From NCBI GenBank assembly GCA_032622095.1, contig CP136068.1, forward strand, positions 53,314,443 to 53,378,442: a DNA stretch of 64,000 bases. Direction: 5' to 3'. The position numbers were made by a program, and so were the translations under genes. This DNA is from Siphonodentalium dalli (Eukaryota > Mollusca > Scaphopoda > Gadilida > Siphonodentaliidae). The notes under the pieces were generated by a model, which was given only the letters and a program-made list of their open reading frames with translations, made no database searches and was not told the origin of the DNA. Below, one piece after another: positions 62,405 to 64,000 of the stretch (position 1 is its first letter; each line of letters begins with the position of its first letter).

Positions 62405-62836
62405 ACTAATGGTATCCAGAATGTACTTTATATATCTAACAACCTGAATTAATGGTATCCAGAATGTACTTTATATATCTAACAACCTGTATTAATGGTA
62501 TCCAGAATGTACTCATACATTGTACATCTAACAACCTGAATTAATGGTATCCAGAATGTACTTCATATATCTAACAACCTGAATTAATGGTATCCAGAAT
62601 ATACTTCATATATCTAACAACCTGTATTAATGGTATCCAGAATGTACTTCATACATTGTGTATCTAACAACCTGAATTAATGTTATCCAGAATGTACTTC
62701 ATATATCTAACAACCTGAATTAATGGTATCCAGAATGTACTTCATATGGTATATCTAACAACCTGTATTAATGGTATCCAGAATGTACTTCATATGGTAT
62801 ATCTAACAACCTGTATTAATGGTATCCAGATTGTAA
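62405..62836. repeat. ~44-bp minisatellite just upstream of exon 4A
   Basis: About ten units with AATGGTATCCAGAATGTACT, TCATATATCTAACAACCTG and A/TATT; some units are longer through an inserted ATTGTA or GGTAT. It ends about 105 bp before exon 4A of the GALNT gene. Confidence 0.93.
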
Positions 62837-62942
62837 CAAAAGCAAACTATTGCTAGCTTCAGTTGAAGACTTGAAGATTATATACATGTATTTCTTGTTA
62901 ACCTCCAGAATCATGAGTCACATGCATGTTTCAAATTCTTAG

Positions 62943-63146
62943 GTTAGAACCACTCTTGTCTCGAATAAAGCAAGATAGAACAGCTGTACTTTGTCCAGAA
63001 ATTGATATGATAGACAAGATGGACCTGCGCTATGCCGGCACGGGGAGTTATTCTGTGGGAGGCTTCTGGTGGAGTCTTCATTTCTCCTGGCGACCGATGC
63101 CAGAACACGAGAGAGCTCGTCGACGATCCTCTACAGATCCTATTAG
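62943..63146 (+). CDS. Polypeptide GalNAc-transferase, alternative exon 4A
   Basis: Exon of 204 nt (68 codons), acceptor TTTCAAATTCTTAG|G and donor CCTATTAG|GTAACT, phase 2 in and out. It encodes LEPLLSRIKQDRTAVLCPEI ... YSVGGFWWSLHFSWRPMPEH and ends DPIR. This is the GT27 block directly after the DxH motif (W-L-E-P-L-L ... V-x-C-P-x-I-D ... GGF-x-W-x-L-x-F-x-W ... P-I-R). F47 and W49 of the exon correspond to what I recall as Phe280/Trp282 of human GALNT2, part of the acceptor-peptide pocket. Its paralogue exon 4B starts 59 bp downstream. Both join the same upstream exon in frame, so exactly one would normally be used. A degenerate ~44-bp tandem array ends about 105 bp upstream of this exon. 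Confidence 0.93.
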
Positions 63147-63205
63147 GTAACTGTTTGTCATGAATAAAAATATTCACATACCCTGTTTACCATTTGAATC
63201 TGCAG
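63147..63205 (+). other. 59-bp intron between alternative exons 4A and 4B
   Basis: Begins GTAACT and ends CTGCAG. It contains the polypyrimidine region of exon 4B and little else; such a short distance makes joining 4A to 4B difficult in many animals. Confidence 0.8.
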
Positions 63206-63409
63206 GCTGGAGCCTCTTCTAGCAAGGATCAAAGAAGACAGAACATCAGTATTATGTCCAATCGTTGATCTAATTCATGATGTAAATTTGGGATACTCAT
63301 TGAATGGAGGTTATCAGCCTGGCGGGTTCTCATGGAGTTTACATTTTACATGGGAGGAAGTTCCTGAACGTGAAAAACGTAGGCGTACGAAAACCACAGA
63401 GCCTCTGAG
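63206..63409 (+). CDS. Polypeptide GalNAc-transferase, alternative exon 4B
   Basis: Second version of the preceding exon, also exactly 204 nt and phase 2 in and out, with acceptor TTTGAATCTGCAG|G and donor CCTCTGAG|GTAAAT. It encodes LEPLLARIKEDRTSVLCPIV ... YQPGGFSWSLHFTWEEVPER and ends EPLR. By my manual alignment 38 of 68 residues equal those of 4A with no gaps. Invariant family positions are kept in both (LEPLL, DRT, CP, GGF, W-S-L-H-F-x-W, R-R). Differences cluster at exon residues 19-38 and 50-64; after the shared Trp, RPM in 4A is replaced by acidic EEV. No stop or frameshift is present, so both look functional. The rest of the catalytic domain and any lectin domain lie beyond the window. 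Confidence 0.92.
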
Positions 63410-64000
63410 GTAAATTGTCAAAATGTTCCATAGAAAATATATTACTGTCAACATGTTCACATAATATTCAGAACATTACTCTTATTCTGGCATAAAGCTT
63501 CAAAGAGTTATTCCAGGTTTCTGACCTGACACCAGAACACGATAAAAGGAAACAATTACTCAATTTGTACCTACATGACCGAACATGCAAAACTGACAAG
63601 AAAGTTATGCATGTACGCGTTTCAAACCATGAAAACACTAATCTGAGACACCTGCAGCTCTGTTCATCGTTTTGCGTATTCTACCACCCCAAGAATGTTA
63701 GTTAATACATGGAGAAGAAAGTAGCCTAATGTGTACTATTTTAATTGATGTGTATATTTGCATGGATGAAAACTATTGACAATTATTGGTTGCTACTTTA
63801 TATGTAATCTACCTTTCTGCATATTTCATGGACTTTGACTCCGTGACAATGAACACATGCTTAATGCTTTATAACACATATATAACAGGACCTGGGGGAT
63901 CTCGATGTGATATTTTGTGTAACGCATACAAAACAGAATAACAACGATGTCAGGATAGGAGTTGGAAACATTATGTTATAATATGTTACATATAAACACA
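63410..64000 (+). other. GALNT intron 4, partial
   Basis: No third copy of the alternative exon and no other feature could be seen before the window ends. Confidence 0.5.

Noticed and set aside
62944..63177. Minus-strand 77-codon frame over exon 4A
   Set aside because: Antisense shadow of the GALNT exon.

Overview
This is eukaryotic, AT-rich, intron-containing animal DNA. It has canonical GT-AG exons, LINE, hAT and fold-back elements, and very long tandem arrays. The repeat content and gene types suggest an invertebrate, probably a lophotrochozoan such as a mollusc, but that placement is an inference and is not proven here. Only a few percent of the window is host coding sequence. The many long open frames inside the satellites are artefacts of repeat units that lack stop codons.

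Two host genes are supported, and they are divergently transcribed. On the minus strand, a phytanoyl-CoA dioxygenase (PhyH)-like gene starts at 22494 and runs left: exon 1 at 22387-22494, exon 2 at 4211-4348, exon 3 at 2592-2741. All junctions are phase 0 and the 132 visible codons join in frame; the rest lies left of the window. Its 18-kb first intron is almost wholly tandem repeat: about 320 copies of a 27-bp unit (4365-13743, with higher-order structure and a LINE tail inserted in it), about 165 copies of a 34-bp unit (13867-19512), and a longer composite derivative (19513-21640). On the plus strand, a polypeptide GalNAc-transferase (GALNT) gene starts at 45362 and leaves the window on the right: exons at 45362-45756, 50788-50954 and 53542-53719, then two tandem 204-bp versions of the next exon at 62943-63146 and 63206-63409.

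The best candidate for something new is this exon pair. Both versions have the same length and phase, encode the same segment of the catalytic domain with 38 of 68 identical residues, and are separated by only 59 bp. This is the expected layout of mutually exclusive exons that would give one gene two enzymes of different acceptor preference.

The 23 kb between the two genes, and the GALNT introns, are dominated by mobile DNA. There is a 5'-truncated but fully open LINE (28847-31360), LINE 3' fragments (36110-37226 plus; 44340-44700 minus), a LINE ORF1 remnant (about 41217-42118, minus) carrying a perfect 57-nt palindrome, three hAT-like elements with exact 8-bp target duplications (46322-47197; 55578-58176 containing 56755-58034), several fold-back MITEs, and minisatellites of 25, 50 and about 44 bp. 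No tRNA, rRNA or CRISPR array was seen.
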